A DNA stretch of 64,000 nucleotides from Novosphingobium pentaromativorans US6-1. Its GTDB lineage: Bacteria; Pseudomonadota; Alphaproteobacteria; Sphingomonadales; Sphingomonadaceae. Location: NCBI RefSeq assembly GCF_000767465.1, contig NZ_CP009291.1, positions 3,824,501-3,888,500 of the forward strand, read 5' to 3'. Positions 6,842 through 15,576 of the stretch are shown here, one piece after another (the first letter of the stretch is position 1; the number at the start of each line of letters is the position of its first letter). Made by a program: the position numbers and the translations under genes. Under the pieces are notes generated by a model, which had not been told where the DNA came from, made no database searches, and was given only the letters and a program-made list of their open reading frames with translations.

Positions 6842-7891
6842 CTACGCAAGCTCCACGCTCGACATGATTTGTGCAACATTGGTGGGCTTGACGCCGCGCC
6901 GCTCGAGATGGGCGAAAAGCGTGCGCCACCAGTCGTAAAGCGCGTCGAGATCCTCGTCCGTGCGCACATAGGGCGTGTGGCCCGGCGCGAGCGAAGGGCT
7001 GTGGAACGAGAAGACGAGGACGGGCAGGCCTTCGTCGATGGCGATGTCGACCCCGCGAAGCGCTTCGTCCGTCGTCACGCCCTCCGGCGTCATCGGAATT
7101 CGCTCCAGAAGTCCGGCACGGGCCAGCACGCCGCGTGCGGTGGGCGCGCGCCACAGCTGCGGGTAGATGACATTGCCGAGCTGGCGCAGCGGACCCCAGT
7201 AGACGGTCGTCAGAGGCAGTTCGAGCAGGCGGCGCTCCCGGTCGACCCAATAGGGCTTGAGAGGGTGGCTGCGATAGTTCGGGCCGCCATTCCCGCTGTA
7301 GTCGAAATGCGATCGAACCGATGTGTCGATGGCTATGCCGAACTCGGCGAGAATCTCGCTGGTACGTGGGCCCAGTCCGTAACGTCCGGCGCGATAGATC
7401 CGCGGCGGCGTTCCGAAGGCGGCTTCGATCGTGTCGCGCAGCTGCAGGAATTTCTGGCGTTCAAGCTCAAAGCCCAGATTTCCTGCGTAGCTGTTGAATT
7501 CGTTGACTTCCTCATCGAAGGGCGGATTGACCCAGGGATGAAGCTGGACGCCCACTTCGGCGCGGCCCGAACTGACGGCCTCCCCGAGGACTTCCCGGGT
7601 GAGCGCGGACTTGGCGACCGGATAATCGATCAGGTAGGTCGGCACGACGCCGAAGCCTTCGCAGAACTGCTGGAACTTGCGCAGGGCGGGAACCGTCGCG
7701 ACGCCATGCCTGTCCCGGTTGAGCGGCGCGTCCCAGTCGAATTCCTCTTCGGTATCGACGGTGACAATGAATCGTTGTCCGAATTCGCGGGAAAATATCG
7801 CAAAGTCAGCCGCTTCTGGCGGATTCAGCAGGTTTGGCGCCGGCAAGAAAATAGTCCCCTTCGATCCGCCCGCACCTGCCAGAGGGCGCAA
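6842..7891 (-). CDS. polysaccharide deacetylase family protein (WalW-like)
   Basis: The 349-residue protein carries a NodB-like deacetylase pattern: VTVDTEEEFDW near residue 44 (metal-binding Asp and motif 1), VGVQLHPW (motif 2, His), RAGRYGLG and, late, FSFHSPSLAPGHTPYVR (His motif). It resembles WalW, annotated in sugar-polymer clusters. It would remove acetyl groups from a polysaccharide; the substrate is unknown. There is no signal peptide, so it may be cytoplasmic. It starts 3 nt after the upstream kinase gene ends, so the two are one operon. Confidence 0.75.
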   Translation of the reverse strand: MRPLAGAGGSKGTIFLPAPNLLNPPEAADFAIFSREFGQRFIVTVDTEEEFDWDAPLNRDRHGVATVPALRKFQQFCEGFGVVPTYLIDYPVAKSALTREVLGEAVSSGRAEVGVQLHPWVNPPFDEEVNEFNSYAGNLGFELERQKFLQLRDTIEAAFGTPPRIYRAGRYGLGPRTSEILAEFGIAIDTSVRSHFDYSGNGGPNYRSHPLKPYWVDRERRLLELPLTTVYWGPLRQLGNVIYPQLWRAPTARGVLARAGLLERIPMTPEGVTTDEALRGVDIAIDEGLPVLVFSFHSPSLAPGHTPYVRTDEDLDALYDWWRTLFAHLERRGVKPTNVAQIMSSVELA

Positions 7892-7894
7892 GTG

Positions 7895-9769
7895 TCAGCG
7901 CGAATGATTGACAGCGGTGCTATGGCTGGCGGCCGCAGCGGTCAACCCGGGCAGGGTTAAATGAAGATCATCGCCTTCGCGCCGGAGCGCGCCGCCTACC
8001 GCGGCTGCTTCGGCGGCGGCGAGCCGCAGGGTGAAGCCGAGGCCGAACATGCCGGCCGAGAGCGTCTGGCCCCGCTCACCGGGCAGTGTTTCGAACATGT
8101 CGCGATCGTCGCGCGCGGCGAGCGATGCTGGCAAGGCGATGCGCAGGCCGATGCAGTCGTCCGCTTCGCGCGAACAGGCCAGTTCGAGGATTTCGTCAGG
8201 CGCGGTCGATCCGGCGAGTGCGGCCAGGAGGCGCCATACGAGGCGTTCGGCCTCGATCCGGTCGACCTGGATGAAATAGGTGTTGAGGTCGATGTCGACC
8301 GGAAGCGCAAATCCGCTGCGCCGCGGATCGGTCCAGGTCCGCAGGCGGGCGACAGTCTGGATCAGGATGTCGCCAATGTCGCATTCGCCGTTTTCGACCT
8401 GCATGGCGCCTGATTCGAGCTTTACCAGCCGGTCGAGTTCCTCGAATCCCGCAAGGATATGGGCGCAGTCGCCCGCGATGGCGGCGGCAAGAGCGCGATA
8501 TTCGTGCGGCGCGGGGCCATAGAGCTGCTGCTGGATGATTTCTGCAGCTACCTGGATGGCATTGGCCGGAGTGCGCAGTTCATGCAGGATCTGGCGCATC
8601 CGATCGGCTTCGCTGAGGTTGCCGCTCGACCGTTCGTCGCGGGGGCGGGGGCGGGCAGGGCGCCGCAGCCGTCCGAGGTAGCCGAGGAAGCGGCCTGTCT
8701 GTTCATCGAAGCTCGCGATGGCATCGACCTGCCATTCGCCGCTGACGCTTGGAGCACCTGCGATCCGCACGTGTGCGGCGCGCAAGGGCAGGCGGTGGCG
8801 GATCGTCGTGGCCATGTCCTGGTTGGGCTTGGCCTGCTGTTCCGCCACTTCGTGCGCGGAGAGGCTGAGGCCGACCAGCGACGGCGCATAGGCGCTGTCG
8901 GCCCAGGTAATGCGGCCTTCCTGGTCGGTTTCGAAATCGACCGTGACCGGAAGGCGCGGGGCGGTCGCGGCAAGGTCGCCCAGCGGCAGGCGCGGATCGT
9001 CGTTCGCCACTTCGAAAGTCGAGTGCGATTGGCGTGCCCTGCGGAATTCCTCGATGCGCCGGACGATTGCGCCGATCCCTGCCTCGGAATTGCGCGGCCG
9101 TTCGGCCTGGACAGCGGCAGCGGCCCGGGCCCATTCCGCTGCGTGATCGGTAGCGACTGGCTGGCTGGATGGCGTGAGTGCGGGCTGCTCGCGCGGAGAC
9201 GGTGCGGCGGGTTCGGGTGCCGCAGGCTGGGGCGTGGCCTGCACCTCGAGCGCGGATTCGTCGGCCAGGTCGAGGATGTCCTCGAGACTGGGGACGCTCA
9301 GTTCGACGGTCGCGGGCGCCGGATTGGTAACGGGAGGCAAGCCGCGATCGCGAATGCCGAGCCTTTCGAGCAGGGCTTCGACCTTCGGTTCCAGGTCGCG
9401 GCGGTGGCGCAGGATGCCGCGCGCGCGGACCGGCAGCTCGGGAATGAGCTTGAGCCATTCGTCCTGGTGTAGCCGTGCACCAGTAATCGCCGCAGTGGCG
9501 ACATCAGGCTCGTCGGCGGCGAGAATCGCCAGAAGGCGGGAATTGGTGATCGGCTGCAGGGGATGGCGCAGCAGTCGGGCGCGGTCGGCCGCGGGTATGT
9601 GGGCTGTCAGTTCCTCGATACGGGCCAGTCCGGCATCGAGCATCTCCGACTGTGCATCGCAGGAAAGGCGGCCGAGCAGATCGACGAGTTGCCTGTACTG
9701 GATACGCGCGAATGCATCGCCGGAGGCGGGCAGGCGCATAACCGTGGCAAGGCGATCGTCGAAATGCAT
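7895..9769 (-). CDS. cytoplasmic histidine kinase with degenerate ATPase domain
   Basis: The 624-residue protein has no membrane segment. About residues 20-140 are a helical repeat region like DUF2336, followed by a Pro/Ala linker, a PAS-like sensor near 270-370, and a HisKA helix with HELRTP (phospho-acceptor His). The C-terminal ATPase fold is degenerate: the N-box Asn is missing (ERLVWRLLAALAG), no DxGxG G1 box is visible, and only a G2-like GMFGLGF remains. It may act as a phosphatase, scaffold or phospho-relay partner rather than an autokinase. The deacetylase gene follows 3 nt downstream. Confidence 0.75.
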   Translation of the reverse strand: MHFDDRLATVMRLPASGDAFARIQYRQLVDLLGRLSCDAQSEMLDAGLARIEELTAHIPAADRARLLRHPLQPITNSRLLAILAADEPDVATAAITGARLHQDEWLKLIPELPVRARGILRHRRDLEPKVEALLERLGIRDRGLPPVTNPAPATVELSVPSLEDILDLADESALEVQATPQPAAPEPAAPSPREQPALTPSSQPVATDHAAEWARAAAAVQAERPRNSEAGIGAIVRRIEEFRRARQSHSTFEVANDDPRLPLGDLAATAPRLPVTVDFETDQEGRITWADSAYAPSLVGLSLSAHEVAEQQAKPNQDMATTIRHRLPLRAAHVRIAGAPSVSGEWQVDAIASFDEQTGRFLGYLGRLRRPARPRPRDERSSGNLSEADRMRQILHELRTPANAIQVAAEIIQQQLYGPAPHEYRALAAAIAGDCAHILAGFEELDRLVKLESGAMQVENGECDIGDILIQTVARLRTWTDPRRSGFALPVDIDLNTYFIQVDRIEAERLVWRLLAALAGSTAPDEILELACSREADDCIGLRIALPASLAARDDRDMFETLPGERGQTLSAGMFGLGFTLRLAAAEAAAVGGALRREGDDLHLTLPGLTAAAASHSTAVNHSR

Positions 9770-9923
9770 TCAAACTCCAGGCGCGTCCTGTCCGCTTAGA
9801 GGGTGACAGGTTAACCACGTCCTTCCACTCGGGTGTCAAAATGACCCGGAAAATATCCTAGCAAAGTAGCGAAATAGCGAAAGCAGGCAGTTTCGGGGCG
9901 TTGCAAAGCGGGACGATTACGCT

Positions 9924-9944
9924 ATGGGATAATAATATTACAGC
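9924..9944. promoter_or_regulatory. AT-rich palindromic site upstream of Lrp gene
   Basis: A short AT-rich stretch, GGGATAATAATATTACAG, contains the palindrome TAATATTA in an otherwise GC-rich gap and sits about 75 nt before the Lrp-family start. Lrp/AsnC proteins commonly bind AT-rich partial palindromes and autoregulate. A -10-like hexamer (GATAAT) overlaps it. This is inferred from composition and position only. Confidence 0.3.
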
Positions 9945-10015
9945 GTGGCCGCATTTTCGATGTGGAAATTGCACTCAGGGGTGGCTGCAGGGGTGCGGCC
10001 GACAGGAAGGTCCAA

Positions 10016-10483
10016 ATGTTCAATCTCGATGAAATCGACCGTCGCCTGCTTGCCGAACTGCAGGATGAGGGACGCATCACTAATGTCGAACTGGCTCAGC
10101 GCGTTGGCTTGACGGCGCCGCCGTGCCTGCGCCGCGTGCGCAGCCTTGAAGAAGCCGGCATCATCCAAGGCTATCATGCGGATCTCGACGCGTCCAAGCT
10201 GGGTTTCACGATCACCGTTTTCGCACTCGTCAGCCTGAAAAGTCAGGCGGAAGAAGCCTTGCGGGCATTCGAGGAGCACATGCAGGGTCTGCCCGAAGTG
10301 CGCGAGTGCCACATGCTCAACGGTGAGATCGACTTCATCCTGAAGATCGTCAGCCGCGACTTGCAGAGCTTCCAGGAATTTCTGACCTCCAAGCTCACGC
10401 CCGCGCCGAACGTCGACAGTGTGAAGACCTCGCTGACGATCCGCACTTCGAAGAGCCAGCCCGGCGTTCCGATTGGCGGCTGA
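10016..10483 (+). CDS. Lrp/AsnC family transcriptional regulator
   Basis: The 155-residue protein begins LDEIDRRLLAELQDEGR, the standard AsnC winged-helix start, with the recognition helix around LAQRVGLTAPPCLRRVRSLEEAGII, followed by a RAM/effector-binding domain (SLKSQAEEALRAF through EFLTSKL). I chose the ATG at 10016 behind ACAGGAAGG rather than the upstream 9962 codon. Such proteins sense amino acids and regulate transport and metabolism. The effector is not predictable. It is transcribed alone and converges with aroQ. Confidence 0.9.
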   Translation: MFNLDEIDRRLLAELQDEGRITNVELAQRVGLTAPPCLRRVRSLEEAGIIQGYHADLDASKLGFTITVFALVSLKSQAEEALRAFEEHMQGLPEVRECHMLNGEIDFILKIVSRDLQSFQEFLTSKLTPAPNVDSVKTSLTIRTSKSQPGVPIGG

Positions 10484-10540
10484 AGGTTGCTGGGGCGCAA
10501 GCAGGCGCAAGAGTGCCTGCGCGGATGCGGATTGCCTATT

Positions 10541-10978
10541 TCAGAGTGCTGCGGCAGCTTCCAGGGCGATCACGTAGCTGTTCGCGCCGAAGCCTGCGAT
10601 CGTGCCCTTGGCGGCCATGCCCACCCAGGACTTGTGTCGGAATTCCTCGCGCGTGTGCGGATTGGACAAGTGGACTTCGATGACCGGCGTCGTGATGGCG
10701 CGGATCGCATCGTGCAGGGCGACTGACGTATGCGTATAGGCGCCCGCGTTCAGCAGCACCGCGTGGGCTTCTTCAGCCTGCGCCTCGTGCAGCCAGTCGA
10801 CGAGGTGGCCCTCATGGTTCGACTGGCGCATCTCGATCTCGCAATCGAGCATGCCGCCGCGTTCGATGAGCATCGCGGCAATGTCGTCCAGGGTCTGGGC
10901 GCCGTAAATTCCGGGTTCGCGCTGGCCTAGCAGGTTGAGGTTGGGGCCGTTGAGTACATAGACCAGCTTCGATGCCAT
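10541..10978 (-). CDS. aroQ: type II 3-dehydroquinate dehydratase
   Basis: The 145-residue protein has the whole type II signature: [19 protein letters not shown] near the start, [24 protein letters not shown] and [17 protein letters not shown]. The catalytic Tyr is in GIYG and the His in SNPH. It dehydrates 3-dehydroquinate in the shikimate pathway, as a soluble dodecamer in the cytoplasm. Length (145) is normal. It is a single gene on the minus strand here, without the accBC genes that follow it in some alphaproteobacteria. Confidence 0.97.
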   Translation of the reverse strand: MASKLVYVLNGPNLNLLGQREPGIYGAQTLDDIAAMLIERGGMLDCEIEMRQSNHEGHLVDWLHEAQAEEAHAVLLNAGAYTHTSVALHDAIRAITTPVIEVHLSNPHTREEFRHKSWVGMAAKGTIAGFGANSYVIALEAAAAL

Positions 10979-11094
10979 CGTTCGCCATTCCTTTGGGTGC
11001 GGCCTTTTGCGCAGCTTGCGCGAGGCCCTGTCTTTCGGCGAACAGCCTTAGCGGCTGGGCATGGCCATGCAAGTCGGTGCGGCGATCGGATCGC

Positions 11095-11415
11095 TCAGGC
11101 GTCGATGGCGGGCAGGCTCGGATCGGGGGGAGGGGCGTCGTCGGCCGGTGCCGAATCGGAATCGGGCGCGTCATCGACATAGCCCTCGTCGCCGCTGGAA
11201 CCGCCGTAAAAGTCGGAAAGGCCGGCCTGGCGGGCCTGCTCGCGCGCAGCCGCGGCCTCGCGCTCCGCAGACTCGCGGGCCTGTGCCTCCTCCTGCGCCT
11301 GGGCCTTGGCCTTGGCGAGTTCCTGTTCGAGTTCGGCTTCCCGGCCCGATCCGCATGCGGACAGGGCCAATACAGGCGCGATTGACAGGAATGTGCGCAA
11401 GATTGGGCGACCCAC
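11095..11415 (-). CDS. small putative lipoprotein with coiled coil
   Basis: The 106-residue protein begins with a signal peptide ending in the lipobox LSAC (residues 18-21), so Cys21 would be lipidated. Residues 27-65 are an Ala/Glu/Gln/Lys/Arg-rich coiled coil, then an acidic, Asp/Pro-rich tail. No enzymatic domain. Similar small coiled-coil lipoproteins can tether the outer membrane to the wall, but no such role is shown. It lies 116 nt upstream of aroQ on the same strand. Confidence 0.6.
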   Translation of the reverse strand: MGRPILRTFLSIAPVLALSACGSGREAELEQELAKAKAQAQEEAQARESAEREAAAAREQARQAGLSDFYGGSSGDEGYVDDAPDSDSAPADDAPPPDPSLPAIDA

Positions 11416-11536
11416 GATTCAGTTTTCCTTGCTGCGTACGCTGCGAAAAGGAGCAAGCTTTGACCTGCTCCTAGAACGGTAAAGCTTAGGAATGTTTTAC
11501 CGCGAAAATCCGTACGGTCCTGATGTCATGCAGCGG

Positions 11537-11950
11537 TTAACGGTCGCTTCCTTTGGCTTTGCCCCATTGGCGCATGGCGGAATAGCCAAGGTAGCCGGTA
11601 CCGAAGAGCGCGTAGAGCGGTTCGGGAATGCCGCGCAGGTAGGCGGTCATGCCCGTGGCAATGGCCTGCGCGGTCGAAGGGCTGAAGGCGCCGATCAGGC
11701 CCATCGGCAGGGCCCAGAGAATCATGGCGTACATGACGTAGAGAAAGCTGGGACGGGCGCGGCTCGTCCATGGATCGGTAGATCCGGCCTCGGCGACGAC
11801 GGCGGAGAGGCTGGCCTGAAGTTTCTCGATTTCCTGCGAATTCTCGAGTCGAAGCAGTTCCAGCTTGGCCCGGTCGCGGGCGTCCGGATCGGGAACGACC
11901 TTGTCGATGATGTGTGAAATCGGGCTGATCAGCGAATCGAGCAGCGGCAT
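11537..11950 (-). CDS. GTA-type holin-like membrane protein
   Basis: I start at the ATG at 11950 (137 residues). A long frame opens at 12670, but its upstream part crosses the tRNA-Pro gene. The sequence has the PDPDARDRAKLELLRLE segment that marks the family of 3-TM holins linked to gene-transfer-agent release, then DPWTSRARPSF and two or three hydrophobic helices (LYVMYAMILWALPMGLIG and a GYLGYS segment). Such proteins form membrane lesions that let endolysins out. No endolysin or phage gene is adjacent, so it is an isolated copy whose role is uncertain. Confidence 0.65.
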   Translation of the reverse strand: MPLLDSLISPISHIIDKVVPDPDARDRAKLELLRLENSQEIEKLQASLSAVVAEAGSTDPWTSRARPSFLYVMYAMILWALPMGLIGAFSPSTAQAIATGMTAYLRGIPEPLYALFGTGYLGYSAMRQWGKAKGSDR

Positions 11951-12101
11951 GGGACACTCCTGCATTGCAATTGGCGATCGCAGGTAGGTAACCAAATCGG
12001 CGCGTGTAGGAAAACGCTGCGTTTGCCTTGCGGTACACGCGGGGCATCGCGACCGGCTGCGCCGCGATGCTTCCTTATTTTCCGAATGTCCTGGAAAATC
12101 T

Positions 12102-12178
12102 TGGTCGGGACGAGAGGATTCGAACCTCCGACCCCCACACCCCCAGTGTGATGCGCTACCAGGCTGCGCTACGTCCCG
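12102..12178 (-). tRNA. tRNA-Pro (anticodon GGG)
   Basis: Minus strand, 77 nt: acceptor CGGGACG pairs with CGTCCCG, the anticodon arm has stem ACAC/GTGT around a loop containing GGG, the T arm has GGTTCGAATCC and CCA is encoded at 12102-12104. With tRNA-Pro(TGG) at 6599 it supplies a second proline isoacceptor. Confidence 0.95.
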
Positions 12179-12449
12179 ACCGAGGGGTGCGCCTATAGGC
12201 ACCTCATTCGAGGAGCGCAAGCGCGAAGAACATACTTTTGCGCATGGGTTGAACGGTTTCCCGTCGCACCTATGTTTCGCCCCGTCCCGGTACCGTTCCG
12301 AGGCCGCGCGTTGCCAGTGCTTCGCTTTATTGCTAACCGCCCGCGCACTTGGAATTTCCGTGAAGTGAATTTCCCGGGCAGGAGCGCATCGGTCTGGATG
12401 ACTGCAGGCGAGTCGCTCGAGGGACCACACAAGAAGGCGCATCTGTTTC

Positions 12450-12785
12450 ATGCATAACTCGATTCTTCCCATGCTCGCTGCCGCTGCACCTGCCGGAGGG
12501 CCGCCCGCCTGGGTGCAGTACCTGCCGTTCGTGGCGATGGCCGTGATCTTCTGGTTCCTCATCCTGCGTCCGCAGATGAAGCAGCAGAAGGAGCACAAGG
12601 CCAAGCTTTCGGGCCTGAAGAAGGGCGACGAAGTGCTGACCGGCGGCGGTTTCATCGGCAAGGTCATCAAGGTCGATGAGAACTACGCCGAAGTCGAAAT
12701 CGCGCAGGGCGTGCGTGCAAAGACGCTCAAGTCGACCATCGTCGACGTGATTCCGCCCGCAGGCAGCAAGCCCGCGAACGACTGA
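12450..12785 (+). CDS. yajC: Sec translocon accessory protein YajC
   Basis: The 111-residue protein has one transmembrane helix (about 24-42, YLPFVAMAVIFWFLIL) followed by the conserved RPQMKQQKEHK start of the cytoplasmic domain and LKKGDEVLTGGGFIGKV. It joins SecDF in the holo-translocon of the inner membrane. It is the first gene of yajC-secD-secF, 87 nt before secD. An AAGG element lies about 12 nt before the ATG. Confidence 0.95.
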   Translation: MHNSILPMLAAAAPAGGPPAWVQYLPFVAMAVIFWFLILRPQMKQQKEHKAKLSGLKKGDEVLTGGGFIGKVIKVDENYAEVEIAQGVRAKTLKSTIVDVIPPAGSKPAND

Positions 12786-12872
12786 GTCGATTCTGCCCGG
12801 GCCACGTGAGGCCCGAAACACATCCGGGATGCGTCTATTCCGGCGCGCCCTCTCGGAGAGAAGCCCAAGGCA

Positions 12873-14486
12873 ATGCTCGAATTTCCTACCTGGAAGAAGC
12901 TCTGGTACTGGGGCCTGACGCTTGTCATCGCCGCAGCCGCGCTGCCTTCACTGTTTTCCGTTTCCGGCCTTCCCTGGCCCAGCGTCCTTCCCGCCCCCGA
13001 AGTCAATCTGGGGCTCGACCTTGCCGGCGGCAGTCATATCCTGCTCGAGGCCGACAAGAGCCAGGTCGCGCAGCAGCGGCTGGAGAACATGGAGGAATCG
13101 GTTCGCGGACGCCTGCGTCTCGCCAATCCGCGCATTGCCATCGGCGATATCTCCAGCAGCAACGGTCGCCTGAGCTTCATGCTCAAGGATCCCGCGCAGG
13201 TCGATGCCGCGCGTGACGAAATCCTCGCGCTCACCTCGGGCGCCGGCCTTACCGGCCAGCGCGACTGGGACATCAAGGTCGAGGACGGCAACCGCTTCGT
13301 TCTGACGCCGACCCGCGAAGGCCTCGACCAGGCAGTGTCCGATGCAATGGACTCGGCCATCGAGGTCGTCCGCAAGCGTATCGACGCACTCGGCACGCGC
13401 GAGCCCACGATCATTCGCCAGGGTGAGGAACGCATCGTCGTCCAGGTTCCCGGTCTCGACGATCCCGAAGCGCTCAAGAGCCTGATCGGCCAGACCGCCA
13501 AGCTCGAATTCAAGCTCGTCGACGAGACGGCTGCGCCCAACGACATCCAGCAGGGCATTGTCCCGCCGGGCGACGAACTGGTGCCCTGGGCCGATCCCAA
13601 TTCGCCCGGTTCGGGCGGCGTGCCGATGCTTGCGGTCAAGCGCCTCGGCGGCATCAAGGGCGACCAGCTCACCAATGCCAAGCAGGGCTTCGATCCCAAG
13701 ACCAACGCTCCGGTGGTGTCGATCACCTTCGACCAGACCGGCGGCGCCAAGTTCGCCAAGCTGACCAGCGAGAACGTGAACAAGCGCTTCGCCATCATTC
13801 TTGACGGCAAGGCGCTCTCGGCCCCTAACATCAACGAACCCATCCTCGGCGGCAGCGCGCAGATCTCGGGCAGCTTTTCGGTCCAGTCGGCTACGCAGCT
13901 CGCCATCGCGCTGCGCTCCGGCGCGCTTCCGGTCGACCTGACCGTCGTTGAGGAACGCACGGTCGGGCCTGACCTGGGTGCCGACTCGATCAGGAAGGGC
14001 CTGATCGCGATGGGCGTGGGCTCGCTGCTCGTCGTCCTGCTGATGATCGTGACCTACGGCCGCTTCGGCATCTACGCGACGATCGCGCTGATCTTCAACG
14101 TGATGATGATCCTGGGCGTCATGGCGGTTATGGGCACCACCCTGACATTGCCGGGCATCGCCGGTTTCGTGCTGACCATCGGCGCGGCCGTTGACGCCAA
14201 CGTGCTGATCTACGAACGCATGCGCGAAGAGCGCAAAAAGGGCCGCCGCGTCATTGCCGCGGTCGAGAACGGCTACAAGGAAGCGAGCCGCGCGATCTAC
14301 GACGCCAACGTCACCAACGCGATCGCCGGTGCGCTGCTATTCGCCTTCGGCTCGGGTCCGGTTCGCGGCTTTGCCGTCGTTCTGATCATCGGCCTGTTCA
14401 CCTCGGTGTTCACCGGCGTGACGCTGACCCGCATGTGGGTCGCCTCCTGGCTGCGCAAGGCGCGGCCGACCGAACTGCACGTGTAA
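12873..14486 (+). CDS. secD: protein translocase subunit SecD
   Basis: The 537-residue protein begins with an N-terminal membrane helix, then the large periplasmic domain (P1), with GLDLAGGSHILLE at about 46 and repeated beta modules, then five more membrane helices from about 380, including the conserved GADSIRKGL and FVLTIGAAVDANVLIYERMREE motifs. SecD with SecF uses the proton gradient to pull proteins across the inner membrane. Length is normal for a separate SecD. secF begins 12 nt after it. Confidence 0.97.
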   Translation: MLEFPTWKKLWYWGLTLVIAAAALPSLFSVSGLPWPSVLPAPEVNLGLDLAGGSHILLEADKSQVAQQRLENMEESVRGRLRLANPRIAIGDISSSNGRLSFMLKDPAQVDAARDEILALTSGAGLTGQRDWDIKVEDGNRFVLTPTREGLDQAVSDAMDSAIEVVRKRIDALGTREPTIIRQGEERIVVQVPGLDDPEALKSLIGQTAKLEFKLVDETAAPNDIQQGIVPPGDELVPWADPNSPGSGGVPMLAVKRLGGIKGDQLTNAKQGFDPKTNAPVVSITFDQTGGAKFAKLTSENVNKRFAIILDGKALSAPNINEPILGGSAQISGSFSVQSATQLAIALRSGALPVDLTVVEERTVGPDLGADSIRKGLIAMGVGSLLVVLLMIVTYGRFGIYATIALIFNVMMILGVMAVMGTTLTLPGIAGFVLTIGAAVDANVLIYERMREERKKGRRVIAAVENGYKEASRAIYDANVTNAIAGALLFAFGSGPVRGFAVVLIIGLFTSVFTGVTLTRMWVASWLRKARPTELHV

Positions 14487-14498
14487 GGGCCTGCTGCC

Positions 14499-15485
14499 AT
14501 GCGCCTCCTGAAACTCGTTCCCGAGAACACCAACATCCACTTCCTGAAGTGGCGTGTTCCCTTCTATATCATGAGCGTCGTGCTCATCGCGGCAAGCTGG
14601 GGCCTGGTCATGACCCGGGGCCTCAATTACGGCGTCGACTTCGCCGGCGGCCTGGAAGTGCGCGCCACTTTCACGAAGGAGGCCGAAGCCCCGGTCGCGG
14701 ACCTGCGCAAGCAGATCTCGGCGCTCGGCTTCGAGGACCCGATCATCCAGCGTTTCGGCGATCCGAACTCGGTCTCGATCCGCGTGCGCCTGCCCGATGA
14801 AGCCGAGGGCAACCCGGGCGCGGCCGAAGCGATTTCGAACCGGATCGTGGGTGCCATGCAGTCGAACCATCCCGACGTGCGCATCGACGGAAATGACACT
14901 GTCTCGGGCAAGGTCTCCGGAGAATTCCGCCAGATGGCGCTCTATGCGCTGCTGGCCGCGATGCTGGCGATTTCGATCTACATCTGGGTCCGTTTCGAGT
15001 GGCAATTCGGCGTCGGAGCGCTCTTCGCGCTGTTCCACGACGTGTCGCTGACACTCGGCATGTTCGCGCTGTTCCAGCTCGAATTCAGCCTGCAGATCAT
15101 CGCCGCGATCCTGGCCATCATCGGTTACTCGCTGAACGACACCATCGTCGTCTACGACCGCATCCGCGAGGACCTGAAGAAGTATCGCAAGATGCCGCTT
15201 CCGGAACTTCTCGACATGTCGGTCAACGAGACGCTGGCGCGTACGGTGATGACTTCGGCCACACTGCTGGTCGCGCTGATCCCTCTGCTGCTGTTCGGGC
15301 CGGAAAGCCTCTTCGGCCTGACTGCGGCCATCGTGCTGGGCATATTCGTGGGTACCTACAGCTCGATCTACATGGCTGCGCCGATCCTGATCTGGCTTGG
15401 CGTGAGCGGCGACAGCTTCGTGCCGACCGAATCCGCGATCGAACGGCAGGAGCGCAAGGCGCGCGAGGGCGTCGGACGCCCCTGA
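14499..15485 (+). CDS. secF: protein translocase subunit SecF
   Basis: The 328-residue protein has an N-terminal helix, the conserved GLNYGVDFAGG in its periplasmic start, and five C-terminal membrane helices with FHDVSLTLGMFAL, GYSLNDTIVVYDRIRE and VMTSATLLVALIPLL. These are SecF hallmarks. It acts with SecD as one complex, and is the last gene of the operon; a strong hairpin terminator follows 20 nt later. Confidence 0.97.
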   Translation: MRLLKLVPENTNIHFLKWRVPFYIMSVVLIAASWGLVMTRGLNYGVDFAGGLEVRATFTKEAEAPVADLRKQISALGFEDPIIQRFGDPNSVSIRVRLPDEAEGNPGAAEAISNRIVGAMQSNHPDVRIDGNDTVSGKVSGEFRQMALYALLAAMLAISIYIWVRFEWQFGVGALFALFHDVSLTLGMFALFQLEFSLQIIAAILAIIGYSLNDTIVVYDRIREDLKKYRKMPLPELLDMSVNETLARTVMTSATLLVALIPLLLFGPESLFGLTAAIVLGIFVGTYSSIYMAAPILIWLGVSGDSFVPTESAIERQERKAREGVGRP

Positions 15486-15505
15486 GCCTGATGTGAAGCC
15501 CTGAC

Positions 15506-15557
15506 GAAAAAGGGGCGGTCCGGAGGCCTTCAAACGCTCCGGACCGCCCCTTTTTTT
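15506..15557. terminator. bidirectional rho-independent terminator
   Basis: A long inverted repeat (AAAGGGGCGGTCCGGA and its complement TCCGGACCGCCCCTTT, 13-nt loop) is followed by a T run on the plus strand and preceded by A residues that serve the minus strand. It ends the yajC-secDF operon and the converging glycosyltransferase gene. Confidence 0.9.
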
Positions 15558-15576
15558 GATTCCGCGTCCGGCGCCT

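Noticed and set aside
12179..12449. Possible small RNA or gene in the 271-bp gap before yajC
   Set aside because: No open frame with ribosome site, no hairpin with T run, no tRNA-like arms; I see nothing definable.
11951..12670. Extension of the holin frame to 12670
   Set aside because: It runs through tRNA-Pro(GGG); homology starts at the ATG at 11950.
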